Source of the DNA: Salvelinus alpinus
Taxonomy: Eukaryota; Chordata; Actinopteri; Salmoniformes; Salmonidae
Direction of reading: 5' to 3'
Assembly (NCBI RefSeq): GCF_045679555.1
Contig: NC_092098.1
Coordinates: 14,336,538-14,400,537 of the forward strand
DNA: 64,000 nt
Below are positions 14,581 to 30,339 of this stretch, piece after piece. The notes beneath the pieces were generated by a model. It had not been told where the DNA came from, did no database searches, and saw only the letters and a list, made by a program, of their open reading frames with translations. The position numbers and the translations under genes were made by a program. Within the stretch, counting starts at the first letter, position 1; each line of letters starts with the position of its first letter.

Positions 14581-15625
14581 AACTTCTTTGGGATAGGGGG
14601 CAGTATTTTCACGTCCGGATGAAAAGCGTGCCCAAAGTAAACTGCCTGTAACTCAGGCCCAGAAGCTAGGATATGCATATAATTGGTAGATTTGGATAGA
14701 AAACACTCTAAAGTTTCTACAATTGTTAGAATTATGTCTGTGAGTACAACAGAACTGATATGGCAGGTGAAACCCCGAGGACAAACCATCCCGAAAAAGA
14801 CATTTCAGCTTACCACTGTTTTCAATGGCTAGTACTCTAATTATAAGTCCAAGTCCTCCCAAATTGCAGTTCCCAGGGCTTCCACTAGATGCCAACAGTG
14901 TTTAGAACGAGTTTCAGGCTGGTTTCTAGAAAAATTACCCAGAAATTGTAGTTTTTCTAGGTGGCTCCCATTTTGGCTGTAGTGTTTCCAAGCACGTGGA
15001 AGAAAGCTCGTTCTTTCTTATCTATCTCCGATAATGAACATACTATTCTCCGTCTTAAATTGTATTGTTTATTTGCATATTAGGATACCTAAGGTTTGAT
15101 TTTAAACGTTGTTTGACTTGTTTGGAAAAGTTTATTAGTAACATTTGGGATTCATTTTGTATGCATTTTGATGGAGGGAAACTGAATGGATTATTGACTG
15201 AAGAGTGCCAGCTAAACTGAGTTTTTATGGATATAAAGAAGGACATTATCGAACAAAAGGACCATTTGTGATGTAACTGGGACCTTTCAGTGCCAACAGA
15301 AGAAGATCATCAAAGGTAAGGCATTTTTTACATCGCTATTTCTGACTTTCGTGTCGCACCTGCCTGGTTGAAATATGTTTTTCATGTGTTGGTATGTGGG
15401 GAGCTGTCCTCAGAAAATTGCATGGTTTGCTTTCGCAGTAAAGCCTTTTTGAAATCTGACGTTGCGGCTGGATTAACAAGACGTTAAGCTTTATTTTGAT
15501 GTAATACACTTGTGATTTTATGAAAGTTAAATATTTATAGTAATTTAATTTGAATTTGGCGCTCTGCAATTTCACCGGATGTTGTCGAGGTGTCCCGCTA
15601 GCGGCACGCCTTTCCAAAACAGGTT
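14581..15625. mobile_element. TTAA-flanked non-autonomous DNA element (piggyBac-type MITE)
   Basis: TTAA at 14577-14580 and 15626-15629 flank an insert whose ends aacttctttggg and (complement) aacctgttttgg form an imperfect inverted repeat. TTAA target duplication is typical of piggyBac-type elements. The body (gggggcagtattttcacgtc near the start, cccgctagcggcacgcc near the end) is a repeat family that I recognise as abundant in salmonids. It encodes nothing evident. Confidence 0.6.
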
Positions 15626-15947
15626 TTAAAGAAGAGATGAAGAGGGAGAGAGAGGGACAGAGACACTTAACATTGCCACATTCAGAAACTAGTCTCACCT
15701 ACAAAAACCGTATACTTTGCACACAAACCGCCACCCACTTTGAGCAAGAAATCATGAATGTATTTATATGAAATGCCTAGGGATCTCTCTGTGAATGGGG
15801 CAGCCTTGGAAAGGGGGTTGGGCCTTTTCGCGGCACGCTTGTAAGGCTCTGATTGTCGAAATGGTTCCAACAACTCTTCTACTGTTGTCCTTCTTCGTAG
15901 CTGTCCGGTATCCGGTGACTTGTCATGTAGTCCTGAACAGAACTATA

Positions 15948-16548
15948 TGTCACATCTGCTTCTGCTACGCCCTCTGGTGTTCATCCGGTGTCTTCTTGAC
16001 CTGCAGTTACTCCCCCTGTACACTCTCTCTCTCTCCCTCTCCCTCTCTGTGTGATTGTGTGGTTGGTGACAGGTGTGCTGGAGTCAGAGCAGATCCCTAC
16101 CAGCTGCAACTCGTTCCATAATCAAGACCTCTACAAATACTCAGTCCTGCCACTTCCACTCTGCCATATCGTAATCTCTGCTCAGTCAGTTCAGCCATTT
16201 ATGATTATTCAAGATCCTGTTACTCTGCTGTGCCTGTTTCCCTGCCTGGCACCGTTTATCCTCTCATTGCAGTTTACCACTCTGTCTCCTGTCTCCCGTT
16301 CCACATCTCACAACACAACTACCTTGCTCTGGATTTTACTCAACACCACTACCTTGGATTCCCCTCAGGACCTGTTTACCCTGTTCTACTCAGCTAACTC
16401 CAACCTCAGTCTCCACATCTGGTTTTTCTGAGCTTCCCCGGATCTGCACTCCATATCTCCCTTTGTAACAATAAATATTTTGCTTCATTCATCCCTGTTT
16501 CCTCTTCTGAGTCTGCTCTTGGGTTCCCCTGTGTCACTCCGCTTAACA
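15948..16548. mobile_element. solo LTR fossil (Gypsy-like)
   Basis: A 601-bp segment from TGTCACATCT to CTTAACA is flanked by a perfect 5-bp target duplication, CTATA at 15943-15947 and 16549-16553. TG...CA ends with a 5-bp duplication are the mark of an LTR retroelement; no internal coding region is present, so it is a solo LTR left by recombination. Family is from memory of similar salmonid LTRs. Confidence 0.7.
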
Positions 16549-17435
16549 CTATAGAGTTGATTTTCCTTCCATTCGCTCTTGAAGATGCTTCTTTGAAGCT
16601 AGGCTAGCCAGTCATATCAATGGTTCCTCAATGGGGTGATGAGAGTAGCGTAATACGATGGTTTGAGAAGAGTAACAGGATGGTCCTATTTAAATTTGCT
16701 TTCGAAGATACCTTACTTAGGACAGCTAATCAGCCATACCATTGATTGTCCGGGAGGTGGTTTTATCGTCTCCACCTCGTGTTAATATTCAAAGTTCAAA
16801 CAATTTTAAACATGTAGCTGCCGCTTCACACTTTCTCTGGATCAATTAGTTAATTCATAATCATTTACACCTTTTGCATGAAAGGGGCGGTTCCGGCAGG
16901 CTGGCACGCTCCCTTTCCTCACTTCGGGGTGTTGATTATGGGGCGGTTATGGAAAACAATTATCTCTTAACTTCTCAAATCACATCCCTCTCAACAAAAA
17001 CACTTTCAGCATTTTTCATATTACATGCACAACCCATAGTATGGAAACTTCATCTATGTAGTGGGAATACTTTCCAAGTTACAGTATTTCCTTTATAACA
17101 TTTTTAATGACATCACAAATTAACAAACAAAATGACAGTGTTCTATAGATCGCCTCTGACCTTTCCCCACATTCTACGTTAGAAATATTGTTCCAGTATT
17201 TGCTTTTGAATGTGTTAGAATTTCAGCGGGAAAAGGGTCTGTTGAAACAAAGAACATTCCTTTGGTGAATTTGGAGAGCACAGACCTGGATCTTCTCCCT
17301 TGATTTACAACAGGACGTGAGTGTCAATCCCCATTAGTTCTTTCCTCCCGCTCTACGGGTGAAAAAGGGTCTGATTGAAGTTATTCATTGCAAACCTGAT
17401 CTGACCTATTTGGATTCTCGTGGTCAGTCATGACA
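16549..17435. other. no gene seen (rest of the LTR-like insertion)
   Basis: Unclassified non-coding sequence up to gtcatgaca at 17427-17435. Confidence 0.4.
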
Positions 17436-17440
17436 AGAGT

Positions 17441-17645
17441 GATTTCAGGTCTCTCCAGATATGTTAGATCGGGTTCAAGTCCGGGCTCTGGCTGGGCCAC
17501 TCAAGGATATTCAGAGACTTGTCACGAAGCCACTGGTGCTTTGTCTTAGCTGTGTGCTTTGGGCTGTTGTCCTATTGGAAGGTGAACCTTGGCCCCATTC
17601 AGAGGTCCTGAGCGCTCTGGAGCAGGTTTTCATCAAGGATCTCTC
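17441..17645 (-). mobile_element. Tc1-like transposon relic, transposase core piece
   Basis: Minus strand encodes a Tc1 transposase stretch recognisable as [19 protein letters not shown] then DLNPI, the block before the last catalytic Glu. It continues the copy begun at 13800-14140; homology ends near 17645, ahead of a short (CT)n run at 17692-17715. Confidence 0.75.
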
Positions 17646-17688
17646 TGGAACTGGGAGAACTGGAACTGGGTCTCCCATACCAGCCCAA

Positions 17689-17719
<31 letters not shown>

Positions 17720-17855
17720 CAGCTCAACTGCCAATAAAAAGAGGAGCGTGTGTGTGTGTGGGCACACACATACATGCTAGTGTGCACATCAGCATAGGTG
17801 TTTATGAGAGAGAGCGACTGAGAATGGTGGGAGATAGAGGGAGGGAAAGACTGAG

Positions 17856-18151
17856 TGTCAGGCCTGCTCCCGCTCCACCTCCCTGGCGCTCGAGGGCGCC
17901 AGGCTGCCCATCATTACGCACACCTGTCACCTTATCTGTGCGCATCAGCGCTTCATTGGACTCACCTGTACTCCTTCACGTTTTGATTGCCTTCCCTATA
18001 TCTGTCTGTTCCTCTGTTTCATCCCCGTGTCAGCATTGATGTCGTTATGTTTTCCCCTGTCCAAACGCTGTCCTTGTTTGTTTCTTGTCTGTTATCCATT
18101 AAATGTTCATTCCCTGTACTTGCTTCTCGTCTCCTAGCGTTGGTCTTTAAA
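17856..18151. mobile_element. short solo LTR-like fossil
   Basis: The segment beginning tgtcaggcctgctcccgct is flanked by CTGAG at 17851-17855 and 18152-18156, a 5-bp target duplication. The text resembles salmonid Gypsy LTRs (ctccctggcgctcgagggcg). No coding region. Confidence 0.55.
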
Positions 18152-18366
18152 CTGAGACAGAGGGAGGGAGAGCAAGAGAGCAGAGGTTTGTTGGGATTGG
18201 CGCTGCGTATAAGAAGGTATTGACTGTTGTAACTGGAGCACTATGCAGAGGCTTGAATATGATTACTGAAATACTGGAGTGCCAAACTATAGCTAGTATG
18301 CATTCAAGATTCATTCATTATCATTGCCCAAGATGGCATACAGTATGATGATAATAAAGTGTCATT

Positions 18367-18612
18367 CCCACTCTAGACAAACAGAGAGATTGTGTCATGA
18401 CGGAGCACGGCCCCAATCTCATCGACAGGACTGTAGTGGGGGAGGTTGAGAGCTTCAAGTTCCTTGGTGTCCACATCACCAACAAACTATCATGGTCCAA
18501 ACACACCAAGACAGTCATGAAGAGGGCACGACAAAGCCTATTCCCTCAGGAGACTGAAAAGACTTGGCATGGGTCCATAGATCCTCAAAAGGTTCTACAG
18601 CTGTATCAATAA
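18367..18612 (+). mobile_element. LINE reverse-transcriptase 3' fragment
   Basis: The plus-strand frame has DRTVVGEVESFKFLGVHI, then WSKHTKTVMKRARQSLF, the C-terminal end of a non-LTR reverse transcriptase of the Rex1/L2 kind. The frame then ends. The 3' tail of the same kind of LINE appears at 18949-19110, so another repeat sits inside. Confidence 0.75.
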
Positions 18613-18948
18613 AATTTTATCAATAAAATGTATTTATAAAGCCCTTCTTACATCAGCTGATGTCACAAAGTGCTGTACAGAAACCCAGCCTAAAACCCCA
18701 AACAGCAAGCAATACAGGTGTAGAGGCACGGTGTCTAGGAAAAACTCCCTAGAAAGGCCAGAACCTAGGACGAAACCAAGAGAGGAACCAGGCTATGAGG
18801 GGTGGCCAGTCCTCTTCTGGCTGTGCCGGGTGGAGATTATTACAGAACATGGCCAAGATGTTCAAATGTTCATAGATGACCAGCAGGGTGACATAAAAAT
18901 AATCACAGTGGTTGTCGAGGGTGCAACAGGTCAGCACCTCAGGAGTAC
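18613..18948 (+). repeat. salmonid interspersed repeat inserted in the LINE
   Basis: From aatgtatttataaagccctt to about gtcagcacctcaggagta, a dispersed salmonid repeat known to me from memory (tctggctgtgccgggtggag inside it). It lies between LINE reverse transcriptase and LINE tail. The string atcaataaaat occurs twice at its left edge, perhaps a target duplication. Class unknown. Confidence 0.5.
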
Positions 18949-19110
18949 TGTTATTTTACTGCTGCTCTTTATTTTTTACGTGTCTGTTTTTAACCTAACA
19001 CTTATTTTTCCGCATTGTTGGTTAAGGGCTTGTAAGTAAGCATTTCACTGAAAGGTCTACACCTATTGTATTTGGCGCATGAGAGAAATAAAAATTGATT
19101 TGATGAGTTA
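18949..19110 (+). mobile_element. LINE 3' tail
   Basis: Contains ggcttgtaagtaagcatttc then actgaaaggtctacacctat and a terminal aataaaaattgatttgatga, the characteristic 3' end of a common salmonid LINE/SINE tail. Confidence 0.7.
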
Positions 19111-23178
<4,068 letters not shown>

Positions 23179-23702
23179 TAGGGCTATTGGTACTGTCTAT
23201 GGAGGCCACATTTAGTCTGTGTTAGTAAGTCTGTGTTAGTTAGTCTGTGGCCACTGCCTGACACCATGCTGATCATAATTGAAATGTTTTCCCTTGTATT
23301 GGTCTAGTGATAAGAGGTGGCTACTGGGCAACAGGGGCAGAGCTAAAATATGTGTGTGGATGTGACAGAGGTGCTGGATGATGCAGCCACTGCTCTGAGG
23401 CAGGTGTACACACTGAGAACTCAGGACCAGGACAGTGCATACCTTAATCCTCTGCTTTATTCGTGCTTAGAGCTTTGCCGTGAGTCTCTGCCAAACAAAC
23501 CACATATTGTAATTATTATTCTGACCTGGCAGCCACTTTGGGCCTAATCTCAGCTGTCAGTGAGTGATTAGTTTCCCGCTTTAGAGAGATTTCCAAATCT
23601 CATATTCATAGCTCACAGATGCATCACAATGAAGGTCAATGGGAAGGAGGGTGTGCAGTGAGTGTCAGGGGAAGGGGACAGATGAAAAATAGAGAAAGGG
23701 AG

Positions 23703-23907
23703 ATACCAAGGTGCTGTCTAGAACCTTAAAGGGTTCTTCAACTGTCCCCAACTGTCCCCTTTGAAGAACCCGTTTTGGTTCCATGTAGAATCCTCTTGGG
23801 TTCCATGTAGAATCCGCTGTGGAAAGGGTTCTACTTGAAACCGAAAAGGGTTCTCCTATGGAGACAGCCAAAGAACCCTTTCGGAACCCTTTTTTTCTAA
23901 GAGTGCA
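23703..23907. repeat. MITE-like palindromic repeat
   Basis: Left part aaggtgctgtctagaacctt and right part gaacccttttttctaaga enclose repeated, mutually inverted aaagggttct / agaaccctt blocks. From memory it is a short inverted-repeat element common in fish genomes. No coding capacity. Confidence 0.55.
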
Positions 23908-25460
23908 GGAATTCATTGTCCTTTCTCTGCCTCCTCTCTGAGAATCAATGTTTGTCTGCTCTTTGCTGACATTATATAATCCATGCCCCCTTTTAAAAAG
24001 GACACTGAACTCTGCCTACACAGATCAACCCCACATATGGGGTGATAAAAGTGACACTTAGAAAATGTATTTTAAAAAACAGGCCTAGAAACATAATCCT
24101 AGTTTGAGTTACACCAATCACAGTGCTCCTACATGTTACCAGCAACCAGCATACCTCCAGCTGTAGAATGGGCTTCCTTTCATTTTGAGTACTTTAGAAT
24201 AGAAAAAAGAAAGGTTCAATTGTCAGCGTCCAAAACACACACACACACACTTTTCAAAAACACACGCTCCACTAATCCAATCCATCTCCTTAGTTTTCAT
24301 GTCATGTCAGTACAATGGAGAGGACTCTGCCTTGTCCCTAAATCAAAGCTGAAATTAAAATGCCAGTTCAGTTCAGTCAGACAAGGGCCGCATCTTATTG
24401 GGCCTGCAACCTGAAAAAGAAAATGCACAAAGACCAACACACATCTACACAAATGTCATTAGAATAAACACAATGTCATACAATGTTTAGCCTACACTGA
24501 CTTTCCCATGAATATTATACTGTACGAAGTTTAACTGTGAAAGAGTTCACTTGAGTCCATTCTTCTCCCCCGGGTTAGTTTTATTATTACACAAACCCCA
24601 GGCCTGGTTTTCAATTCCCTGACCTCAAAGAGTTGTAATGTCTGAGACAACAGCACACAGACGATCTTGGAAAGCCATTTTTTGTTATATATTAAAATTG
24701 CATGAACTGCAAGCTAAGAATGAAAGGAAGTGGCAGAAACATGACTTGGGAATTAGCATGGCTCAATGACTTACGTAAGCCATCGGAGCCAAACGCCAGT
24801 AGAGTGAAAGGCAGCAGGGCAAATTAAAAGCAAATAAGTATTTCTGTTAATGTCTACAAAACACACAGCAATAGACTGCCTGTGTTCAAACACCACAGGA
24901 CTAGAGCAGAGCATAACACGATAAAACCTGCTGACATCCCATAGATCCTTAGAATAAAATGGGGTATATTTAACAAGCCAACCTCAAGCATCCTCTAATT
25001 GGTAAACCCTGGTCAGAGAAACAGTTCTAAATAGTACACTAGCACAGTCTCTGTTCATTAACTGGAGTGTGTGAGTAGAAGGCTGAGAGCTGCACTGAGG
25101 CTCCTCCTCTAAGAGGAATGAATATGACATTGTGATGTGAGTCAAACAGTCACTCAGTCTGCAGGGTGCGCAGTGCCAGAACATAGAAACATGCAGAGGC
25201 AGCTCTGGTCTAGAATATCTTTTCAAAGGGGGAAATAATGTTCTTTGCAAAACGAGGCCCTGTCTGAATAATTTTTTAATGCATCCTTCATTCATGTAAT
25301 CAGTGAATGCATTATAGGCTGAATGAAAGCAAGGCTACTGCTTTTATTAATCCACCCTTGTCTGATTTGTGATTACATGAAGGAAGGAGGAGTGTGCATT
25401 TCATATGAAGAAATACAAGAGGAAAACTGCTCCAGGCCTCCAGCTCAGAGGAGCACATAC
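23908..25460. other. no gene seen; intronic DNA downstream of the 25461-27914 exon
   Basis: Non-coding. I looked for a constant exon with a Asp-Trp-Arg type start, an ITFGK motif or a lysine-rich end on the minus strand and found none. Confidence 0.45.
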
Positions 25461-27914
25461 CTGTAGTGTGGATGCTCTTGAGTCGCTGGTCTCTGTAGGA
25501 CCTGTGCTTCTGGGTATACTGGACACAAAGTAGCCTGCTCCCTTGGGTACTATAGGCTGTCTGACAACCACCTTGCCTTTCCTGGTCTCTGCTAGAAACA
25601 GGCTGTACCAGTAGGCATCACTGGAGATGAGGGTGGAATCGGCTATGGTGGAGCACCTCTGGCTGATGAAACTGTTTCTGCTGATCACACTGTTCCTGTT
25701 CAGACTGTTCAGATTCATATTTATAGCAGGAGGCATCTTCATGGGCTTTGGTTTCTGACACTTCAGCACAATGACCACCAATATGGTGATCAACAGCAGG
25801 AAGGACACTGAACCCAAACCGATGACCAAATAGAGATTTAAGTCTGTGAACAAGTCAAATTCTAAAGGCACCTCAGTAGTTTCTGAGAATGGCGTCACCA
25901 TGTGTTCTACTGTTGATATCTTGATGGTAATTGTGGCCGAAAGAGCGGGGTCTCCATTGTCTTTGGCGACAACAACCAGCCGCTGATGACGGGGGTCCCT
26001 GTAGCTGAACATTCTCGAGGTCCGGATCTCCCCGTTGTACTGATCTAGACTGAACAGAGAAGAGTCACTGGTCTGTAGAAGCTGATATGTGACCCGGGAA
26101 TTCTGTAATGAGTCTGTGTCAATGGCGATCACTTTGACAACCAGGAATCCTTTATCAGCGGACCTCGGGATCACCTCTTCAATTACCGAGCCCTGTGCTC
26201 GCCAAGGCGACACTATGAGCGGGGTGTTGTCATTCTGGTCCAAAATGATGATGTGAACTGTCACATTGCTGCTGAGTGGAGGTAACCCAGAGTCTCTGGC
26301 CTCTATGTGGAAAAGAAACTCCCTCTCCCTTTCAAAGTCAAAGGTCTTTAGAGCATAAAGGTTGCCATTCTCTGGATTAATGGAGAACAACATGGACATA
26401 GACGTGTTGATGATCTCCTTCTCCATGATAAAATAGACCAGATACTGGTTCTCGTGGAGGTCGGGGTCAAAAGCACTGAGTGACGTCAACAGTGCGCCGG
26501 GGACGTTGTTCTCTACAACATGGATTGTGTAGAACGACTGGGGGAATACTGGTGCGTTATCATTGACGTCCAGTATTTCCAAGGTGATTGTCTCATTGTC
26601 AAATAAGCGAGGTGTTCCTTTGTCTGTGACTATGAAAGTGATGTCATATCTTGGAATTGTCTCACGGTCCAGTGGTTCTGAAATAAGCAGAGCAAAGTAA
26701 TCCTCCGAAGACTTATCGAGAACGAAGGGTAGAGATGCTTGTTGGTTCAAAGTGAGTTCAACTTCACCGTTGTCCCCAGAGTCCCTATCGCTTATACTGA
26801 TCACTGCTATTAATGTTCCTATGGAAACATCTTCCTTGACCGTGCTTTTAAAAGATGTAATGGTAACCTCAGGATAGTTGTCATTCAGATCGGTAATAAA
26901 TGCCATTACTTTACAATCTCCGGATAACGAATTCGATCCTTGGTCTCTTGCTTGAATATATATATCGAAACTGTGACTCTCCTCAAAATCAATCACATCC
27001 TTCACCTTTATTTCCCCTGTATTTGAATTTAGAGAGAACTTTTCTTGTGTCTTCTCGGATGTATATAACGTATATGAATATGTAATCTCTGCGTTGGTGC
27101 CCTCGTCCAAGTCTGTTGCGCTCAACTTCATTACTAGAGTTCCAATTGGGGAGTTTTCAGTTACATTAATAGCATATATCGGCTGGTTAAAAAAGGGGGC
27201 ATTGTCATTGATATCCAGAACCATAAGGATGATACTGGCTGTGGATGAGCGCGCAGGAACCCCGCCATCTGCAGCGGTTAATATTAAATTATGAACCGCC
27301 TGTTCCTCCCGATCTAAATTACTGTTGATAACCAAATCTACATATTTAGAGCCATCGCTTCCGGTCTGTATTTCAATTGTAAAATACTTGCTTTCGCTCA
27401 AATAGTAAGTCTTAATAGAATTCGCACCGACATCTGCATCCACAGCATTTGTCAAAGAGAATCTCTCTCCTGGAGCGGTAGATTCTGAAATATCCAATTG
27501 CATTGTCTCCCTTCGAAAGATAGGTGCGTTGTCATTTATGTCCATGATTTCAAGCTCAATGTAAAAAATACGAATGGGATTTTCAAGTATGACATCCGTT
27601 TTAAGAAAACAAGACGTTGTCTTGCTCGAGCATATGTATTCCCTGTCTATCTTTTCAAGTATGAATAGCTCTCCCGTTTCTTTGTTAATGTCCAAATATT
27701 TCTTAGTGTGGATGATGTCAAGCTTTGCCTTGCGTGTTACCAGAGCGCGAACGTCAAGTCCCAAATCTGTAGCCAGGTTTGCAACAACGGAACCCTCTTG
27801 CATTTCCTCGGGAATAGAGTAGCGAGTAATGGGCAAAGCAATTCCCCACATCCCGCTGAATACAAAGAGAACCGTGGCGCACCTTGTCCAGACAGTTGCA
27901 ATGGATAAAGCCAT
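25461..27914 (-). CDS. clustered protocadherin, divergent (C-type-like) variable exon
   Basis: An 818-codon exon: signal peptide (about 1-28), six cadherin repeats with motifs DINDNAP (twice), DLNDNYP, DVNDNAP and DQNDNTP, a membrane helix (about 690-718, LYLVIGLGSVSFLLLITILV) and a cytoplasmic tail of about 100 residues with SSDAYWYSLFLAETRKGKVV and KGAGYFVSSIPRSTGPTETS, ending ASTLQ. The donor (CAG|gtatgt, 25455-25460) gives phase 0. The ATG at 27912-27914 directly opens the signal peptide. The tail is unlike that of the 1545-3896 exon and recalls the C-type variable exons, but I cannot name the orthologue. It lies downstream of the constant exons at 32.6-33.8 kb, so it must splice to constants further left, outside the window. 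As a cluster member it should act as a homophilic neuronal adhesion receptor. Confidence 0.9.
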
Positions 27915-28169
27915 TATTGCAAACCAAATATGGTAAAATATGACAGTACTTGTAGCAATGCGTTGAAACCGAATACATTTACATCTAAACGCTATTGTTT
28001 ATGTGAGAAACAATCGGTAGCCTTCTCTTCTAAACCGGGGAATTCATACCAAGCCTCCACGCGGTACAACTGCGGTGCGTTGCCCTCCCAATCGTGATGA
28101 TGTCTGCTGACTAGTCGTAAAGGAACAGCGACATTGCGTGAGCTATGTGGAATTGTTTTGAATGTAACA
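27915..28169 (-). promoter_or_regulatory. promoter region of the 25461-27914 exon
   Basis: A 255-bp interval between the ATG and a piggyBac relic. It contains acagcgacattgcg at 28125-28138, which on the minus strand gives TGTCGCTGT, the core shared with the motifs at 405-422 and 4096-4113, here 211 bp upstream of the ATG. The flanking bases differ from the gamma-like promoters, so it is a weaker match, though the distance agrees closely. Confidence 0.55.
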
Positions 28170-28173
28170 TTAA

Positions 28174-30269
28174 CCTATTTAATCCTATATAAAAAACGTG
28201 TTCAGTTATAAGGCTCTAAAAATGTTACTGAATGATGTATCAATGCATTTCCAGCAAATATTGAAATAATAAAGGGTCTCAATGAAAGATGTGCAGTGTC
28301 ACATGTTTAGTGTGAATTGTCACATGACCAGAGCTGTTTACTTCCTGGTTGCACCATGAGAAGAGGATGACTGCATCAAAGCTCCCAAACAGAAGGTTAG
28401 TAAAGTATGTTAACATAAAGTTAGGACAAAGATTTTTGGTACACATCATCTTTAGGGTGTCTGGTATTGATATATGCATTTGCAATTACTCAACTTTGTT
28501 CAGTGTGGTCATAGAATAAGTATACATGTTGACGGCAACAATAGTGACCGGTGGGATAACACAGTGCATCTAGGTATTCACATACTTATACACAGACATA
28601 GTTCTTGTTTTACCTAACTTTCTACTCTGTTCTTTCTTTTAGTGTCACTTTGAGTCAAGTTATGGATATGTTGATCTAGGTGACTGCCCAGACAAGGCCT
28701 GCAACATTGCAGTTATCCCTCAAAATGAGAAAGATGCTGTCCTGAGTGATTGTGATAGCGATGGGTCAGATATGGACTACGGACAGGCCATTTGCCAGCC
28801 AGGCTGTTGAATGCATATGCTGAACCTATGCAAACAGATCATGACAGGAACAACGTTATCAGTGATGATGACCTACCCCTCACCACCCCCCCCCCCCCAC
28901 CCCCCATCCACAACCTCCCCCACCCCTCTCCGTTGTTGATAATGAAGAGCCAAGGGTCTCTACAAGCAAAAGGGGTCAGCCAGAAGAGCCAAGGGAAAAG
29001 CTGCAGGTGGTCAAAAATAAAGATTGAGCGTTCAAACAATCGAAGAGGCCTGCCACTGATGTGATTCCAAAACACATAGTATACAGCCCAAATGTGCAAA
29101 AGTTTGGCACAAAACCACTGAGCCACGGAAGGAGATCTCTACTGGCTGCTACTGTTGAAGATCAGGCAAGATATGACAAAGCTTCTCACTGGCCAATCAA
29201 CACGATGCACCGGTTCCAGAGAAGTCGTCATTGTGACAAACGTACTACCTATGCATGTGAGAAATGCAAAGCGCCACTGCACATAGAGTGCTTCAAGATA
29301 TACCATGGACAGTAGAAAAGGAGATAAGACCGAATGAAAAAGGGCTGAAAAAGACAAAAGAAAAATAGAAAAGTCGATAAAGGGTGAGGAGAAGCAGTAC
29401 AACGGACTCTAGGAAGAAAAGAAAAGTTGACGAAAAAGACAATCAAAATGACTGAAATGTTTTTGGAACAGAAGGTCAATTTATTCAAGACATCCTGTAT
29501 GACAGTAGGTCTGACTGATCGTAGTTCAAAACAGTGATGCACAAACTAATCTGGCACTTGGTTCTGAAGCTCTATGATATATACATATATATAAGCACTC
29601 ATTGTGCAGTGGCGCTTTTTAAATATATATATATATTTGTATTTTGTTCAGTGTAGGCCTCTACTTGAATGCATATTCTACAGGCTACCTCTATCCTAAA
29701 TGTTACCTTTATGTTCAGTGGGAATGAATCACATGACTGCTATACAGTTGTTAGTGAATGTTGCACTAAAATGTCACAATGACAATGTTACAATGAATAT
29801 TGCACTAAAGTACAAGTTCAACTGTTACAATAAAGTTACAATATTAATGTTTCAATACATATAACTAAAGTAACAATGTTGAAATACGTTGATGGTTGTT
29901 GTCTTTTTGTCTTTTCTCTCAGTATTCATAGCGTGTTGTATAAGGGTTTTTGATGTGTAAAATAGTCACACTAGAATGTGACGGGGCATTCTAGTGGCAA
30001 TGCTGGGGACTGCTAGTGACAGAGTTTTAAATGTGTTAATAACTGGGTTGGGATATATAAGAACTTTGATAACTGCATAGGAGAAATATGTTAATTCCGT
30101 ATACATCCCATTATCCCACCGGTCACAATTGTGACCCGCCATAAAACACACTTTTTCACCTACTTTTCCATAAAAATTTCAAAAAATAATGATTGATTAC
30201 TTCAAAGGGTTAATAATGACACTTGATTTGGATATTTTCATGTCTGGGAAAAATTCGGGATTAAATGGG
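28174..30269 (+). mobile_element. piggyBac-like DNA transposon relic
   Basis: TTAA at 28170-28173 and at 30270-30273 flank ends cctatttaatcc and (complement) cccatttaatcc. Inner inverted repeats gtgaccggtgggataa (28545) and ttatcccaccggtcac (about 30112) support the same borders. The plus strand keeps an acidic N-terminal piece (LSDCDSDGSDMDYG) and a cysteine-rich C-terminus (RTTYACEKCKAPLHIECFKI) typical of piggyBac transposases. The large catalytic middle is absent and stops interrupt the N-terminal part, so it is a dead, internally deleted copy. Confidence 0.8.
29061..29315 (+). pseudogene. piggyBac transposase C-terminal remnant
   Basis: Open stretch with IPKHIVYSPNVQKFG, then HWPINTMHRFQRSRHCDKRT and the Cys-rich motif YACEKCKAPLHIECF, ending at a stop after KIYHGQ. 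The Cys/His-rich C-terminal domain is characteristic of piggyBac transposases. The catalytic domain is missing upstream, so it cannot make an active transposase. Confidence 0.75.
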
Positions 30270-30339
30270 TTAATGCATGTTTGCAGACGAAAATGTATCT
30301 TTCGAAAGCCCTGTACACGCTCCTACTTGTTAAAAAGCT

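Larger units (their letters stand above)
14141..17435. mobile_element. LTR-like fossil insertion splitting the Tc1 relic
   Basis: The segment begins TGTCGTGAC and ends GTCATGACA, giving TG...CA ends that are also a short inverted repeat. It is bounded on both sides by Tc1 sequence that would otherwise be continuous. The 5' part (14141-14576) resembles a salmonid LTR as far as I remember. It contains a TTAA-flanked MITE and a solo LTR. No clean target duplication could be made out, so the class is a suggestion only. It looks old and non-coding. Confidence 0.5.

Noticed and set aside
15795-16431. Plus-strand frames of 108 and 126 residues
   Set aside because: They lie within and beside the solo LTR fossil and show no protein family.
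28839-29126. Minus-strand frame with a glycine run
   Set aside because: Antisense of the poly-C/proline stretch in the piggyBac relic.
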